Assembly: GCF_023242365.1 (NCBI RefSeq)
Contig: NZ_JALLIX010000011.1
Coordinates: 90,719 to 154,718 of the forward strand
Length of the DNA stretch: 64,000 bases
From: Pseudomonas sp. MWU13-2100
Lineage (GTDB): Bacteria > Pseudomonadota > Gammaproteobacteria > Pseudomonadales > Pseudomonadaceae
Direction: 5' to 3'
Part shown: positions 9,028-16,873 of the stretch, piece after piece
Layout: each line of letters begins with the position of its first letter
Numbering within the stretch: the stretch's first letter is position 1
Program-made: the position numbers and the translations under genes
The notes under the pieces: generated by a model
The model's database searches: none
Told to the model about the DNA's origin: nothing
The model's input: the letters and a program-made list of their open reading frames with translations, nothing else

Positions 9028-9731
9028 AGCTGTTTTCCTGGCTGAAAGCCAGCAAACCGACATTGGATACCGCGACACTGACACGGCTCGGGCAGTTGCC
9101 CACCGCCCAGCCCCTGGACGAGCGCTCCCTGCGGGAGCAGCGCTGGATTGTCGTCGACCTGGAAACCAGCGGCCTGAACCTGAACCGCGACCAGGTGCTG
9201 TCCATCGGCGCGGTGGTCATCGAAGACGGCGCCATCGACCTGGGACAATGCTTCGAACGGACCTTGCTACGCCCCGGGCAGAGCGTCAATCCCAGCGTAC
9301 TGATCCATGGCCTCGGCCCGAGTGCGCTGGCCGCCGGCAGCGACCCGGCACAGGCGTTGCTGGCGTTCATGGAGTTCGTCGGCGACAGCCCGCTGCTGGC
9401 GTTCCATGCGCCTTTCGACCAGCACATGCTCGCGCGCGCCCTGAAAGACAGCCTCGGTTACCGCTTGCAACATCCGTTTTTCGACGTTGCCGATATGGCG
9501 CCATTGCTGTGCCCACGGGCGACCTTGCGCGAAGCCGGGCTGGACGACTGGATCGAGTATTTCAAGCTGCAGGTGGAAGATCGGCATAACGCCAGCGCCG
9601 ATGCCCTGGCCACCGCCGAGCTGGCGCTGATCCTGTTCAGCCGGGCGCGGCAGCAGCAAATCCACAGCCCGTTGAGCCTGCAACAGCGCCTGGGCCAGTG
9701 GAAACGTCGCCAGCAGAGCCCCTCCTTCTAG
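9024..9731 (+). CDS. DnaQ-like 3'-5' exonuclease (DEDDh)
   Basis: The 235-residue protein has the three exonuclease motifs: VDLETSGLNLNRDQVLSIGA (Exo I, D and E), LAFHAPFDQHMLARAL (Exo II, D) and DRHNASADALATAEL (Exo III, with the H and D of the DEDDh type). It starts with ATG overlapping the stop of the CBS/nucleotidyltransferase gene, so the two proteins should be made together and may work on a common nucleotide or short oligonucleotide. It is not the replicative epsilon subunit, judging by context and a divergent N-terminus. Confidence 0.88.
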   Translation: MKLFSWLKASKPTLDTATLTRLGQLPTAQPLDERSLREQRWIVVDLETSGLNLNRDQVLSIGAVVIEDGAIDLGQCFERTLLRPGQSVNPSVLIHGLGPSALAAGSDPAQALLAFMEFVGDSPLLAFHAPFDQHMLARALKDSLGYRLQHPFFDVADMAPLLCPRATLREAGLDDWIEYFKLQVEDRHNASADALATAELALILFSRARQQQIHSPLSLQQRLGQWKRRQQSPSF

Positions 9732-9748
9732 AGACGGCCACATCCCCT

Positions 9749-9899
9749 TGTAGGAGCCCGGCTTGCCGGCGATGGCGACCGCATGGACGGAGCAAAACTC
9801 AAGGGCCTCTTCGCGGGCAAGCACCGCTCCCACCGTTTTATGTCGTACACAAAATCGGTGAACAGCAGCAGACTGTGGGAGCGGAGCTTGCCCGCGAAG
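9749..9899. repeat. REP cluster (three units)
   Basis: Units TGTAGGAGCCCGGCTTGCCGG (9749), CTTCGCGGGCAAGCACCGCT (about 9809) and TGTGGGAGCGGAGCTTGCCC (about 9873) alternate in orientation. The rest of the 421-bp gap up to 10152 holds no gene I can support; about 9915-10080 is C-rich and unstructured. Confidence 0.8.
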
Positions 9900-10152
9900 C
9901 TCTTGGCGGCCTTTCCCCCTCCCCGACCCGGCATAGGAGAACCGCCACCGCCTTACACACGGCACGACGAACTGCCTCCGCCCTACTCACGCCCCACAGG
10001 GTCGTCGCCCTCAACCCAGACGCGACGCCTCCTCCAGTTCCTCCACGCCCGCCATTAAAGCCAGGCCTGCCCCGACCAGAAACGACTCAGGATAGAGTCC
10101 GGAGGAGTTAGTAAAAGCGACTATCGTCTTCACCTACGCTGCTTGGCAAACA

Positions 10153-10653
10153 TCAGCAACCCGGTTTGTCCGCCGTATAACGCCGCGCCGGGTTCACCGC
10201 CGCACCGAATTCGCGCAGGGCCTTGGCGCCGATCAGCAGCGGGTAGTTGAAGCTGCTGCGGTTGGTCAGGTTGACCTCCACGCTGCGCTTGACGTTACCC
10301 AGACACATCTCCAGTTCCACCACCGGGCGCTTGCTCGGGTCGGCGGCTTCGCCGTCCTCGTCTTCCTCGGTACGGGTCTTGATCTTGCTGATCCGCGCAA
10401 CCTTGTGCTCATAGACCTTGCCGTCGGCATCGGCCGTGCCCAGGCGGAAACGTACCCAGTCCTCGCCGTCACGCTTGAACAGCTCGATATCCTTGGCCGA
10501 CAGCGAGGCGGTCAGAGCACCGGTGTCCATCTTGGCCTTGAAGGTCTGACCGATTTCCGGTAACCGGATGTATTCGTAACGACCATACAAAGTCGGCTCC
10601 GCGGCCATGACCGGCAGGGCCAACAACGACAACAGGACAAGAACGGATTTCAC
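10153..10653 (-). CDS. Secreted retropepsin-like aspartic protease family protein (PF05618)
   Basis: The 166-residue product begins with a clear signal peptide (MKSVLVLLSLLALPVMAAEP). The mature part carries FKAKMDTGALTASLSAKDIE, the D-T-G-A active-site motif of retropepsin-like proteins. It continues VELEMCLGNVKRSVEVNLTN and ends with YPLLIGAKALREFGAAVNP. The family is often labelled ATP-dependent zinc protease, but no nucleotide- or zinc-binding motif is visible here, and the fold suggests an aspartic protease. It probably works in the periplasm on an unknown substrate. Monocistronic, with its own promoter region divergent from the first mini-Rhs gene. Confidence 0.8.
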   Translation of the reverse strand: MKSVLVLLSLLALPVMAAEPTLYGRYEYIRLPEIGQTFKAKMDTGALTASLSAKDIELFKRDGEDWVRFRLGTADADGKVYEHKVARISKIKTRTEEDEDGEAADPSKRPVVELEMCLGNVKRSVEVNLTNRSSFNYPLLIGAKALREFGAAVNPARRYTADKPGC

Positions 10654-10742
10654 GGGACACTTCCTTTTCGGTAGGCACGAACATAACTGCGCGCCAGTTT
10701 AGACCGACATTTGGGTATTGGTTCGCTCTGGTCGAGGGTGAA

Positions 10743-10828
10743 CCTGTTATTTCTATCAGTACCGGACACTGGCGATATATTTCATACTCCAAGTCACATC
10801 GAGACCCGAGCATGATAGGAGCCCCGCG
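10743..10828 (+). promoter_or_regulatory. Upstream region of mini-Rhs gene 1 with shared box
   Basis: CCTGTTATTTCTATCAGTACC begins at about 10743; TTCTATCAGTA is at 10751, 78 bp before the ATG. It resembles the CCTGATA-N-TTCTG-CAGTAGGCAA block found before the other two mini-Rhs genes. AGGAGCC precedes the start codon as ribosome site. Confidence 0.4.
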
Positions 10829-11905
10829 ATGAGCACTCCCCCTGCCAGGCTACTTTGCAGCTACGCCTACGACCCGCTGGATCGCCTGACCGGCCATAGC
10901 CTTCAAGGCCAAGCGGGTCAACGTTTCTACCAGAAAAGACGACTGGTCACTGAGATACAGGGGCGGACTCGACTCAGCGTATTTCAGTATGACGACTACC
11001 TACTGGCGCAACGCAAACAAGACACCGATGGCGTCGACAACCAATTGCTGGCCGTCGATGGCCAACGCTCGGTGTTGCATAGCCTGGGTCCTGGCGCACA
11101 TCAGGCAACGAAGTACTTGCCCTATGGCTACTCGCTGGAAAACGCTTTGCTAGGTTTCAATGGCGAGCGACCAGAACCGGCGACCGGGCATTACTTGCTC
11201 GGTATGGGTTACCGCGCATTCAACCCGATGCTGATGCGCTTCAATAGCCCAGACAGCCTGAGCCCATTTGGCTCGGGAGGGTTGAATGCCTATGCTTACT
11301 GCCAAGGAGATCCGATCAACAGAAGTGATCCAACCGGACATTTTCCAATGTGGCCTAGAAGCAATGGCCTGATAAGGCCGCCGGCGATCATCCCCCGACG
11401 ACCGCCTCCCAGAGTGCCTATCATGGAGACACCACCGCCACTGCCTCCCCGAGACACCGCACCGCCACTGCCTCCTCGAAACACCGCGCCGCCACTGCCA
11501 CCTCGAAGTGAGCGACGTACACCATCGAACAGTGACTGGCCGCCAGGAGCGGTTCAAACAGGCACCAATACCCTGGCCGTCCCCGTCCCCGGAGATCCAG
11601 ACAGCATGATGTTCTACTCCATATCAGAAAGGGCTTGGACCACTCCTCAGAACGCAGCCCCGTCAGCCAGCAGGCGAAGACACATTCAGCTATCACCCTC
11701 ATCATCGCAGTCCGACACCGGGAGACTGCCGATAAATCGCGTGCGACAGATATCTGGCAGCGATATGGATCAACCTCCATCTTATAATGAACTACCACCG
11801 AGCTACGACGAGGCCCTGACCAAGCTCAGCCCATCAGATCCTTACTACCAAACATCACTCCGTACGCGAGTCAGTGAACAACTCGAAAGTATTCGAAAAA
11901 ACTAG
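10829..11905 (+). CDS. Orphan mini-Rhs protein 1: Tc/Rhs core plus Pro-rich tip with SH3-ligand and PPxY motifs
   Basis: The 358-residue protein has a compact Rhs-associated core (residues about 10-171). This includes YAYDPLDRLTG, QRFYQK, YLPYGYS, GFNGE, HYLLGMGYRAFNPMLMRFNS, SPFGSGGLNAYAYCQGDPIN and the closing RSDPTGH, as in Tc-toxin C subunits. The long YD-repeat shell, any signal peptide and any neighbouring VgrG, TcA or TcB gene are absent. The variable tip (172-358) is proline-rich: PPLPPR occurs three times at a 9-residue period (203, 212, 221), a class II SH3-ligand pattern. PPSYNELPPSYDEA (316-329) holds two PPxY WW-domain ligands. No enzymatic motif is seen. The tip's likeness to eukaryotic adaptor ligands suggests a host-directed effector, which is inference. 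Confidence 0.82.
   Translation: MSTPPARLLCSYAYDPLDRLTGHSLQGQAGQRFYQKRRLVTEIQGRTRLSVFQYDDYLLAQRKQDTDGVDNQLLAVDGQRSVLHSLGPGAHQATKYLPYGYSLENALLGFNGERPEPATGHYLLGMGYRAFNPMLMRFNSPDSLSPFGSGGLNAYAYCQGDPINRSDPTGHFPMWPRSNGLIRPPAIIPRRPPPRVPIMETPPPLPPRDTAPPLPPRNTAPPLPPRSERRTPSNSDWPPGAVQTGTNTLAVPVPGDPDSMMFYSISERAWTTPQNAAPSASRRRHIQLSPSSSQSDTGRLPINRVRQISGSDMDQPPSYNELPPSYDEALTKLSPSDPYYQTSLRTRVSEQLESIRKN
11426..11506 (+). repeat. Three-copy 27-bp in-frame tandem repeat encoding PPLPPR motifs
   Basis: Nine-codon units (pattern T/A-P-P-L-P-P-R-x-T) are repeated three times within mini-Rhs gene 1. Copies differ mostly at third codon positions, so they are conserved at protein level. Confidence 0.8.
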
Positions 11906-12032
11906 CCCTATCGCCGAATTGCCGCCCTATCAAACGGCCAGAACAACGCTTCACCCTTGGCAACCCCGGATTTGGCGTCTGCCCGCGCCGCCTTTATCAT
12001 GGCGCGCCCTCACGCTTTGAAAGAGTCCCTGT

Positions 12033-12947
12033 ATGCGCCGCCTGCTCACCGGCAGTTTCGTCACGTTCCTGCTTTTGCTCAACACGCTGGTACTGTTCGG
12101 CCCGCTGATGCTCTTCGCCCTGCTCAAGCTGCTGCTGCCGGGTCGCCTGCGCGACTACGCCAGCGCGGCGGTGATGTGGATCGCCGAAACCTGGGCCGAG
12201 ATCGACAAGCAGATCTTCGCCCTGTGTATCCCTACCCGCTGGGATATTCGCGGCGCCGAAGGCCTGCGCCGCGACACTTCGTACCTGGTGGTCTGCAACC
12301 ATCAATCCTGGGTCGATATCCCGGCGCTGATCCAGACGCTCAACCGGCACACGCCGTTCTTCAAGTTCTTCCTCAAGAAAGAACTGATCTGGGTGCCGTT
12401 CCTCGGCCTGGCCTGGTGGGCGCTCGACTACCCGTTCATGAAGCGCTACTCCAAGGCCTTCCTCGACAAGCATCCGGAACTCAAGGGCCATGACCTGGAA
12501 ATCACCCAGGCCGCCTGCGAGTTGTTCAAGCGCCAGCCGGTGACCGTGGTCAACTACCTGGAAGGCACCCGCTTCAGCCCGGCCAAGCGCCAGGCGCAGG
12601 ATTCGCCCTTCACTCACCTGCTCAAGCCCAAGGCCGGCGGCGTGGCCTTCGTGCTGGCGGCCATGGGCGAACAGCTGGACGCGATCCTCGACGTCACCGT
12701 GGTTTATCCACAAGAACGGATCCCGGGGTTCTGGGATTTGATCAGCGGCAACCTGCCCAAGGTCATCATCGACTTCCAGACCCGCGACTTGAGCGCGGAC
12801 CTGTGGCAAGGCGACTACGAGAACGACCCGCTGTTTCGCCAGCGGATCCAGGACTGGGTCAACCAACTCTGGAACGAGAAAGACCAGCGCATCGCGGCCT
12901 TGCGCAGCGAGAGCGAGTCGACAGCCCCGTTTGACCTGCACCTGTAG
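12033..12947 (+). CDS. Membrane acyltransferase, PlsC-like (YihG-type)
   Basis: The 304-residue protein has an N-terminal membrane helix (about residues 8-35), then the lysophospholipid acyltransferase blocks. These are CNHQSWVDIPAL (the H-x4-D catalytic motif), FFKFFLKKELIWVPFLGLAW, NYLEGTRFSPAKR (the EGTR phosphate-binding motif) and LLKPKAGGVAFVLAAMG. The layout matches the YihG subgroup of E. coli, implicated in phospholipid acyl transfer. Its place is the cytoplasmic face of the inner membrane. The stop codon lies inside a REP unit. It is separated from mini-Rhs 1 and seems to be core genome. Confidence 0.9.
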   Translation: MRRLLTGSFVTFLLLLNTLVLFGPLMLFALLKLLLPGRLRDYASAAVMWIAETWAEIDKQIFALCIPTRWDIRGAEGLRRDTSYLVVCNHQSWVDIPALIQTLNRHTPFFKFFLKKELIWVPFLGLAWWALDYPFMKRYSKAFLDKHPELKGHDLEITQAACELFKRQPVTVVNYLEGTRFSPAKRQAQDSPFTHLLKPKAGGVAFVLAAMGEQLDAILDVTVVYPQERIPGFWDLISGNLPKVIIDFQTRDLSADLWQGDYENDPLFRQRIQDWVNQLWNEKDQRIAALRSESESTAPFDLHL

Positions 12948-13026
12948 GAGCCGGCTTGCCGGCGATGAGGCCCTTGAGTCTTACGCTGCCTGTTCGGACG
13001 CCATCGCCGGCAAGCCGGCTGCCACA
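12942..13026. repeat. REP palindrome pair overlapping the acyltransferase stop codon
   Basis: CTGTAGGAGCCGGCTTGCCG at the left and CGCCGGCAAGCCGGCTGCCA at the right are inverted copies. The first includes the TAG stop of the preceding gene. Confidence 0.8.
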
Positions 13027-13067
13027 AAATCGCGGCCCAGCGCAAAAATAGCGTTGCGCCCATACAA

Positions 13068-13107
13068 AAAAACGCATCGAACAGTTTGAACCGTTCGATG
13101 CGTTTTT
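13068..13107. terminator. Bidirectional terminator
   Basis: AAAAACGCATCGAAC (13068-13082) pairs with GTTCGATGCGTTTTT (13093-13107) around a 10-base loop. Oligo-A/oligo-T flanks let it end both the acyltransferase (+) and the DUF2780 gene (-). Confidence 0.9.
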
Positions 13108-13126
13108 ATTCGGGCCCGATGTTTGA

Positions 13127-13669
13127 TCAGCTACCGGCCCCCCAGATGCCGCCCAGGCTCTTGAGCAACGGGCCGCCGACGCCCTGCTGCCCCAGGTATT
13201 GCAGGATCACCGGGGCAAACTGGCCAACCATGCCGCTGTCCATGCCCAGGGCACCGAAGGCCTTGTTCAGGTCATTGGTGTTCTGCACATTGCTCAGCGC
13301 ACTGACCACCGCCGACGAACTCTCCGACTGGCCGAGCAAACCGCCGAGGCCGGACAAGGCGCCGTCGCCCGACAGTTGGTCGAGCCCCGGCACGCTATGG
13401 CTCAACTGCGAATAATCGTTGCTGCTGAGTTTGTTCTTCGCCAGGCCGAGCATTGCACCGGTGCCACCCACCGCCTGTTCCGGGGTGACATGCAGTTTCG
13501 AGCCCAGGGCGCTGAGCAAGCCGCCGACCGGTGCCGCCGCATCGCCATTCTGGCCACCCTGCATGGACGAGACCGCATTGGCCGCATCGTTCAGGCTGAA
13601 CGCCGCGAACACCGGGGTAGCGGCGAATGCCATGAGCGAAGCCAGTACAACACCGCGAGAAATCTTCAT
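13127..13669 (-). CDS. Secreted DUF2780 family protein
   Basis: The 180-residue product starts with a signal peptide (MKISRGVVLASLMAFAATPVFA). The mature protein is glycine- and serine-rich and includes GGLLSALGSKLHVTPEQAVGG, GLAKNKLSSNDYSQLSHSVPG and VGQFAPVILQYLGQQG, the usual DUF2780 pattern. The ATG at 13669 is taken rather than the GTG two codons upstream, because GAGGTG then lies at proper distance. Function is unknown; relatives are called VcgC/VcgE in Vibrio. Monocistronic, with a terminator just downstream. Confidence 0.82.
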   Translation of the reverse strand: MKISRGVVLASLMAFAATPVFAAFSLNDAANAVSSMQGGQNGDAAAPVGGLLSALGSKLHVTPEQAVGGTGAMLGLAKNKLSSNDYSQLSHSVPGLDQLSGDGALSGLGGLLGQSESSSAVVSALSNVQNTNDLNKAFGALGMDSGMVGQFAPVILQYLGQQGVGGPLLKSLGGIWGAGS

Positions 13670-13805
13670 TGCCACACCTCGAAGTCAACAAAACCACCCG
13701 CCAGCAGGAACGGGCGCTGAACACTTGCCGTTGGAGTCAAAAAAACCGGACTTGTTCCGCGCTTACCGAATCCTCCCACCGCGCCGGTAAAAAATCTACG
13801 GCCGT

Positions 13806-13834
13806 TGCATCCGATCCTTGATCCGCTACGTATA
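13806..13834 (+). promoter_or_regulatory. Candidate ECF-type promoter before the fasciclin-like gene
   Basis: TGCATCC (13806-13812) and CGTATA (13829-13834) are separated by 16 bases, about 55 bp before the ATG of the small secreted protein. Such pairs are typical in form of ECF promoters. The adjacent ECF sigma gene makes it the natural candidate reader, but this is inference. Confidence 0.3.
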
Positions 13835-13888
13835 TGGAGCACGGACAGAACTCCCTGACCGACTTCATACCGACAAGGACCCCTCATC

Positions 13889-14137
13889 ATGAAACGCACT
13901 TCGATCAAAGTCCCCCTGATTGCCAGCTTGCTGACCCTCGCGTTGTCCGGTGGCCTGACCCAGGCGGCCGGCATGAGCATGGACCACGGCAGTGTGTTGG
14001 TCGGCGGGCAGAGCATGCTGCCGAGCAAGGACATCGTCGATAACGCGGTCAACTCCGCCGATCACACCACCTATGACGTGATGCAATCCAACGGCGTGAT
14101 CCAGGTGATCGACAAGGTGCTGCCGCCCAAAAGCTGA
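13889..14137 (+). CDS. Small secreted protein with fasciclin-like C-terminus
   Basis: The 82-residue precursor has a signal peptide (MKRTSIKVPLIASLLTLALS, cleavage probably near TQAAG). The mature ~58 residues contain VLVGGQSMLPSKDIVDNAVN and close with SNGVIQVIDKVLPPK. That ending is like the last strand of a fasciclin (FAS1) domain, normally about 130 residues long. The gene thus looks like a shortened FAS1 derivative, or a small protein that has kept only that segment. It precedes the ECF sigma/anti-sigma pair, and fasciclin genes are frequent targets of such pairs. Confidence 0.65.
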   Translation: MKRTSIKVPLIASLLTLALSGGLTQAAGMSMDHGSVLVGGQSMLPSKDIVDNAVNSADHTTYDVMQSNGVIQVIDKVLPPKS

Positions 14138-14159
14138 TCCAGTCTTACCACCGCTCTAC

Positions 14160-14260
14160 TGTAGGAACCGGCTTGCTGGCGATGGCGGTCAACGGTAACG
14201 CGGGGTGCCTGAAACACCACGGAGCCCTTGGGTTCATCGCCAGCAAGCCGGCTCCTGCAG
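14160..14260. repeat. REP palindrome pair
   Basis: TGTAGGAACCGGCTTGCTGG and CATCGCCAGCAAGCCGGCTCC lie as inverted arms ahead of the ECF sigma gene. Confidence 0.75.
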
Positions 14261-14407
14261 GGACCTTATTGAGCGTCGTTGCGGGTCCATGGCCAAGATC
14301 TCCGCAAGATCGGCCAGCCCGTGAGGCCCCCCATGAATGGAACAACCGCGTGCCGTGAACTACCCTCAGCCGGCAACGAGCGCAAAGCGCGGCCCATTCA
14401 TCGTTTT

Positions 14408-14977
14408 GTGACGGTCTGGAGAACACCCATTTCCACCGCCGACGCCGATCAACTCAGGCAGCTGTTGGCCCAGTGCTCACTGGGCAACCGCCGCGCATTC
14501 GAGACGCTGTATCGTAGCGTCGCTCCACGCCTGCACGGTGTAGCCCTGCGTTGCCTGGGCCGCGCCGACCTGGCCGAGGAAGTCCTCCAGGAAAGTTTCG
14601 TGCGCATCTGGAACAACGCTTCGCGCTACGAGGCGCACCTTTCGGCGCCGATGACCTGGATGGTCAATATCACCCGCAACCTGGCCATCGACCAGTTGCG
14701 CCGGCTTCGCGAGGTGCCCCTGGTCGATGGCCAGGAAGACAGCCTGGCCGACGACAGCCCGTCGGCCCACGAACTGCTCGACAGCGCCCGCGAGGCCAGT
14801 GCCCTGAACCGCTGCCTGGAGACCCTGGAAGGCATGCAACGCCAGTCGATCACCTTGGCCTACTTCCACGGACTGTCCTACGCGGAGCTGGCCGAACAAC
14901 TGCCCGCGCCCCTGGGCTCGGTCAAATCCTGGATACGCCGCGGCATGGAACGCCTGCGCAGGTGCCTTGAATCATGA
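14408..14977 (+). CDS. ECF RNA polymerase sigma factor (SigK-like group)
   Basis: The product (189 residues from this start) has sigma region 2 (FETLYRSVAPRLHGVALRCL, DLAEEVLQESFVRIW, APMTWMVNITRNLAIDQLRR) and region 4 (ALEGMQ-like linker, ITLAYFHGLSYAELAEQL, GSVKSWIRRGMERLRRCL). It directs transcription of a small stress regulon. The following anti-sigma gene overlaps it by 4 bp (ATGA), so the two are coupled. The start is uncertain: I use the GTG at 14408; an ATG at 14333 is in frame, and an ATT at 14429 has a well-placed GGAGA before it. Confidence 0.85.
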   Translation: MTVWRTPISTADADQLRQLLAQCSLGNRRAFETLYRSVAPRLHGVALRCLGRADLAEEVLQESFVRIWNNASRYEAHLSAPMTWMVNITRNLAIDQLRRLREVPLVDGQEDSLADDSPSAHELLDSAREASALNRCLETLEGMQRQSITLAYFHGLSYAELAEQLPAPLGSVKSWIRRGMERLRRCLES

Positions 14978-15648
14978 ACTACCAGAATCCCCGCCTGCGC
15001 CGCGCCCTGGCCGCCGACTATGCCATTGGCGTGATGTCCAAGGCCGCGCGCCGACGCTTCGAAGCGCTGATGCGCGATGACGCCAAACTGCGTGCCCAGG
15101 TCGCCGAGTGGCAGGAAAACCTGATGACCCTGACCGAGTCGGTGGCCGATCAGCCGGTGCCGGATCGCGTCTGGCAAGGTGTCGTCGCAAGGATCGATCC
15201 GCAACGCTTGCACCTGCCCGAGAAGCGGCCGTTCTGGAACGGATTACGCATTCTCGCGGCGGCCTGCTCGCTGGTGCTGGTGGTGGCCCTGGGCGTGTTC
15301 TATCACCATGATCCGGTGAACGCCAGCGCGACCCTGCTCAGCGGCACACAAACCCCGGCATTGCGGATCAAGGCCCATGCCGACTACCTGCAAGTGGAAC
15401 CGCTGAGCCTGGCGGCGGTGCAAGCCGACCGCAGTCTGGAACTGTGGGTGATTCCGGTGGACGGCAAGCCGGTGTCCCTGGGACTGGTACCAAAAGAAGG
15501 CAAGGGGCGGGTCGAGTTGAGCGAAGCGCATAAGGCGTTGCTCGGCACCTCGGTGGTGCTGGCGGTCAGCCTTGAGCCAACGGGCGGCTCACCGACTGGG
15601 CAACCGACCGGACCGGTGTTGTATCAAGGGCCGCTGGCGGCGCTTTGA
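14974..15648 (+). CDS. Anti-sigma factor, RskA-like transmembrane protein
   Basis: The 224-residue protein has a cytoplasmic N-terminal anti-sigma domain (RRALAADYAIGVMSKAARRR, ALMRDDAKLRAQVAEWQENL). It then has one membrane helix (about 90-108, LRILAAACSLVLVVALGVFY) and a periplasmic RskA-type domain with LELWVIPVDGKPVSLGLVP. No zinc HxxxCxxC motif is present, so it belongs to the zinc-free class. It should hold the upstream sigma factor at the inner membrane until a periplasmic signal or proteolysis frees it. Confidence 0.88.
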   Translation: MNYQNPRLRRALAADYAIGVMSKAARRRFEALMRDDAKLRAQVAEWQENLMTLTESVADQPVPDRVWQGVVARIDPQRLHLPEKRPFWNGLRILAAACSLVLVVALGVFYHHDPVNASATLLSGTQTPALRIKAHADYLQVEPLSLAAVQADRSLELWVIPVDGKPVSLGLVPKEGKGRVELSEAHKALLGTSVVLAVSLEPTGGSPTGQPTGPVLYQGPLAAL

Positions 15649-15681
15649 AGCCAAAAGCCATGTGGTCCTTGCAGGATCTGA

Positions 15682-16341
15682 CTATTCCGGAAGGTATTCA
15701 ATAGCGGCCTGCACCAGTGGCCGCGCCCATTGTGGTGTGCCCTGCAAGGCAGCGGCATCTTCCGGATCCGGGAAAACGATTTGTCCAGCCACCATCTCCA
15801 GAATCAGCACGGGGTCTGGAATATCCTCACCCGGTGCGGCGTCGGCGCTGTTATCGAACACTTGCAAGTGCGCCAACAGCGGCATCAGAGCGACCAGATT
15901 CGCTCGAGAGGATACCCAACGCTCGCGAATCTTCTTTTGCGCAATATCGTGACCACCAACGGACACGCGAAAACGTACCCGTTGCAGATGCTGCTCCGCG
16001 GACGACAATCCGCAAAATAGCATCACCACGTCATGAGTCCGAGCGGCCTGAGCCAGCAAACGCGCAATCGTGTTACCACCCAGTGTGGTTTCGAACGCGT
16101 AGTTACACCCCTGGAGCAGCGCGGTTTCCAGCCGGGAGCGACCGTGCTCCCAAGCCAGGGCATTGGCCTGAACAGGCTCAATGCCCTGCGAGCCGACCAA
16201 CTCACGCGCAAAGCTATCCGGGTTGAACCAATCCAGCCCGTGTTCAGCCAGAAGCGCACCACCTACCGAGCTTTTACCGGCGCCGTTGACGCCCGCCAAG
16301 ACGAAAATGTACGGACGTTCGCTGGGTATTACTTCACTCAT
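15682..16341 (-). CDS. Zeta-toxin-like P-loop kinase (COG4185 type)
   Basis: The 219-residue protein has a Walker A, FVLAGVNGAGKSSVG (about residues 13-27), then NPDSFARELVG and YAFETTLGGNTIARLL. The Arg-rich segment is QRVRFRVSVGGHDIAQKKI. This layout belongs to zeta/PezT-like kinases, which phosphorylate UDP-sugars or other small molecules; the target here is unknown. Its ATG shares a base with the stop codon of the preceding Phd-like gene (TGATG), so the two are coupled as a toxin-antitoxin pair. The usual epsilon-type antitoxin is absent. Confidence 0.8.
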   Translation of the reverse strand: MSEVIPSERPYIFVLAGVNGAGKSSVGGALLAEHGLDWFNPDSFARELVGSQGIEPVQANALAWEHGRSRLETALLQGCNYAFETTLGGNTIARLLAQAARTHDVVMLFCGLSSAEQHLQRVRFRVSVGGHDIAQKKIRERWVSSRANLVALMPLLAHLQVFDNSADAAPGEDIPDPVLILEMVAGQIVFPDPEDAAALQGTPQWARPLVQAAIEYLPE

Positions 16342-16685
16342 CAGTAAGAGGATCCAGCCTTGGGTCGCTTGCCCAGCTTGCCCTTGGCCGCCAGCAGCGA
16401 ACGCACGCCAGCGGCAGATTCAGGCTGTTGCAGAACCTCCAGGCGGGCGTCGAAACGTTGGGTCAACTCCTCCAGGGCCGATTGCTCCCGGGCCTTGTAG
16501 GCTTGTACTTCGGCGATCAGTTGCTGGTAGGTCTCGGCGGCCAGCAGCACCATTTCCACGGTCGAGTGGTTGGTCACGGCCACAGTGCCGGACTGATGGA
16601 CCAGACGGACAACGTCGGCCCACTTGTTCTTCACCTGGGAGGCATTCTGGCGGGGCAGATCAAGCAGGTCAGGCAAGGCAATCAT
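16341..16685 (-). CDS. Phd/YefM-like antitoxin paired with zeta-like kinase
   Basis: The 114-residue product opens with a Phd-type N-terminal segment: ASQVKNKWADVVRLVHQSG, then TVAVTNHSTVEMVLLAAETY. It continues as a coiled, charged C-terminal tail (ALEELTQRFDARLEVLQQPE ... KGKLGKRPKAGSSY). The N-terminus would bind the operon promoter, and the tail would cover the kinase. It is first in the pair and overlaps the toxin by one base. The pairing of a Phd-like protein with a zeta-type kinase is not the textbook epsilon-zeta arrangement. Confidence 0.72.
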   Translation of the reverse strand: MIALPDLLDLPRQNASQVKNKWADVVRLVHQSGTVAVTNHSTVEMVLLAAETYQQLIAEVQAYKAREQSALEELTQRFDARLEVLQQPESAAGVRSLLAAKGKLGKRPKAGSSY

Positions 16686-16794
16686 GGCAGGTGCTCGCAG
16701 GCTGGGATGGCCTGTTCACTATAACAACACCGCAGCAATCTGGCTATTTTTGCCATATTTGGCTTTTTTGCAAGGTCTGTCGTGACCTGCGAAA

Positions 16795-16873
16795 GCCTGA
16801 TACTTCTGCCAGTAGGCAAGTTTCGGGAGTAAGCAGAAACTGTCTCTGAATAGTCGCCCTGAAGGCCCGCCCC
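16795..16873 (+). promoter_or_regulatory. Shared upstream block of mini-Rhs gene 2
   Basis: CCTGATACTTCTGCCAGTAG begins about 16795, with TTCTG at 16804, 70 bp from the ATG. It is followed by GGCAA and later AGCAGAAACT. The same block in the same order precedes mini-Rhs gene 3, giving a TTCTG...CAGAA inverted pair about 30 bp apart. Confidence 0.5.
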
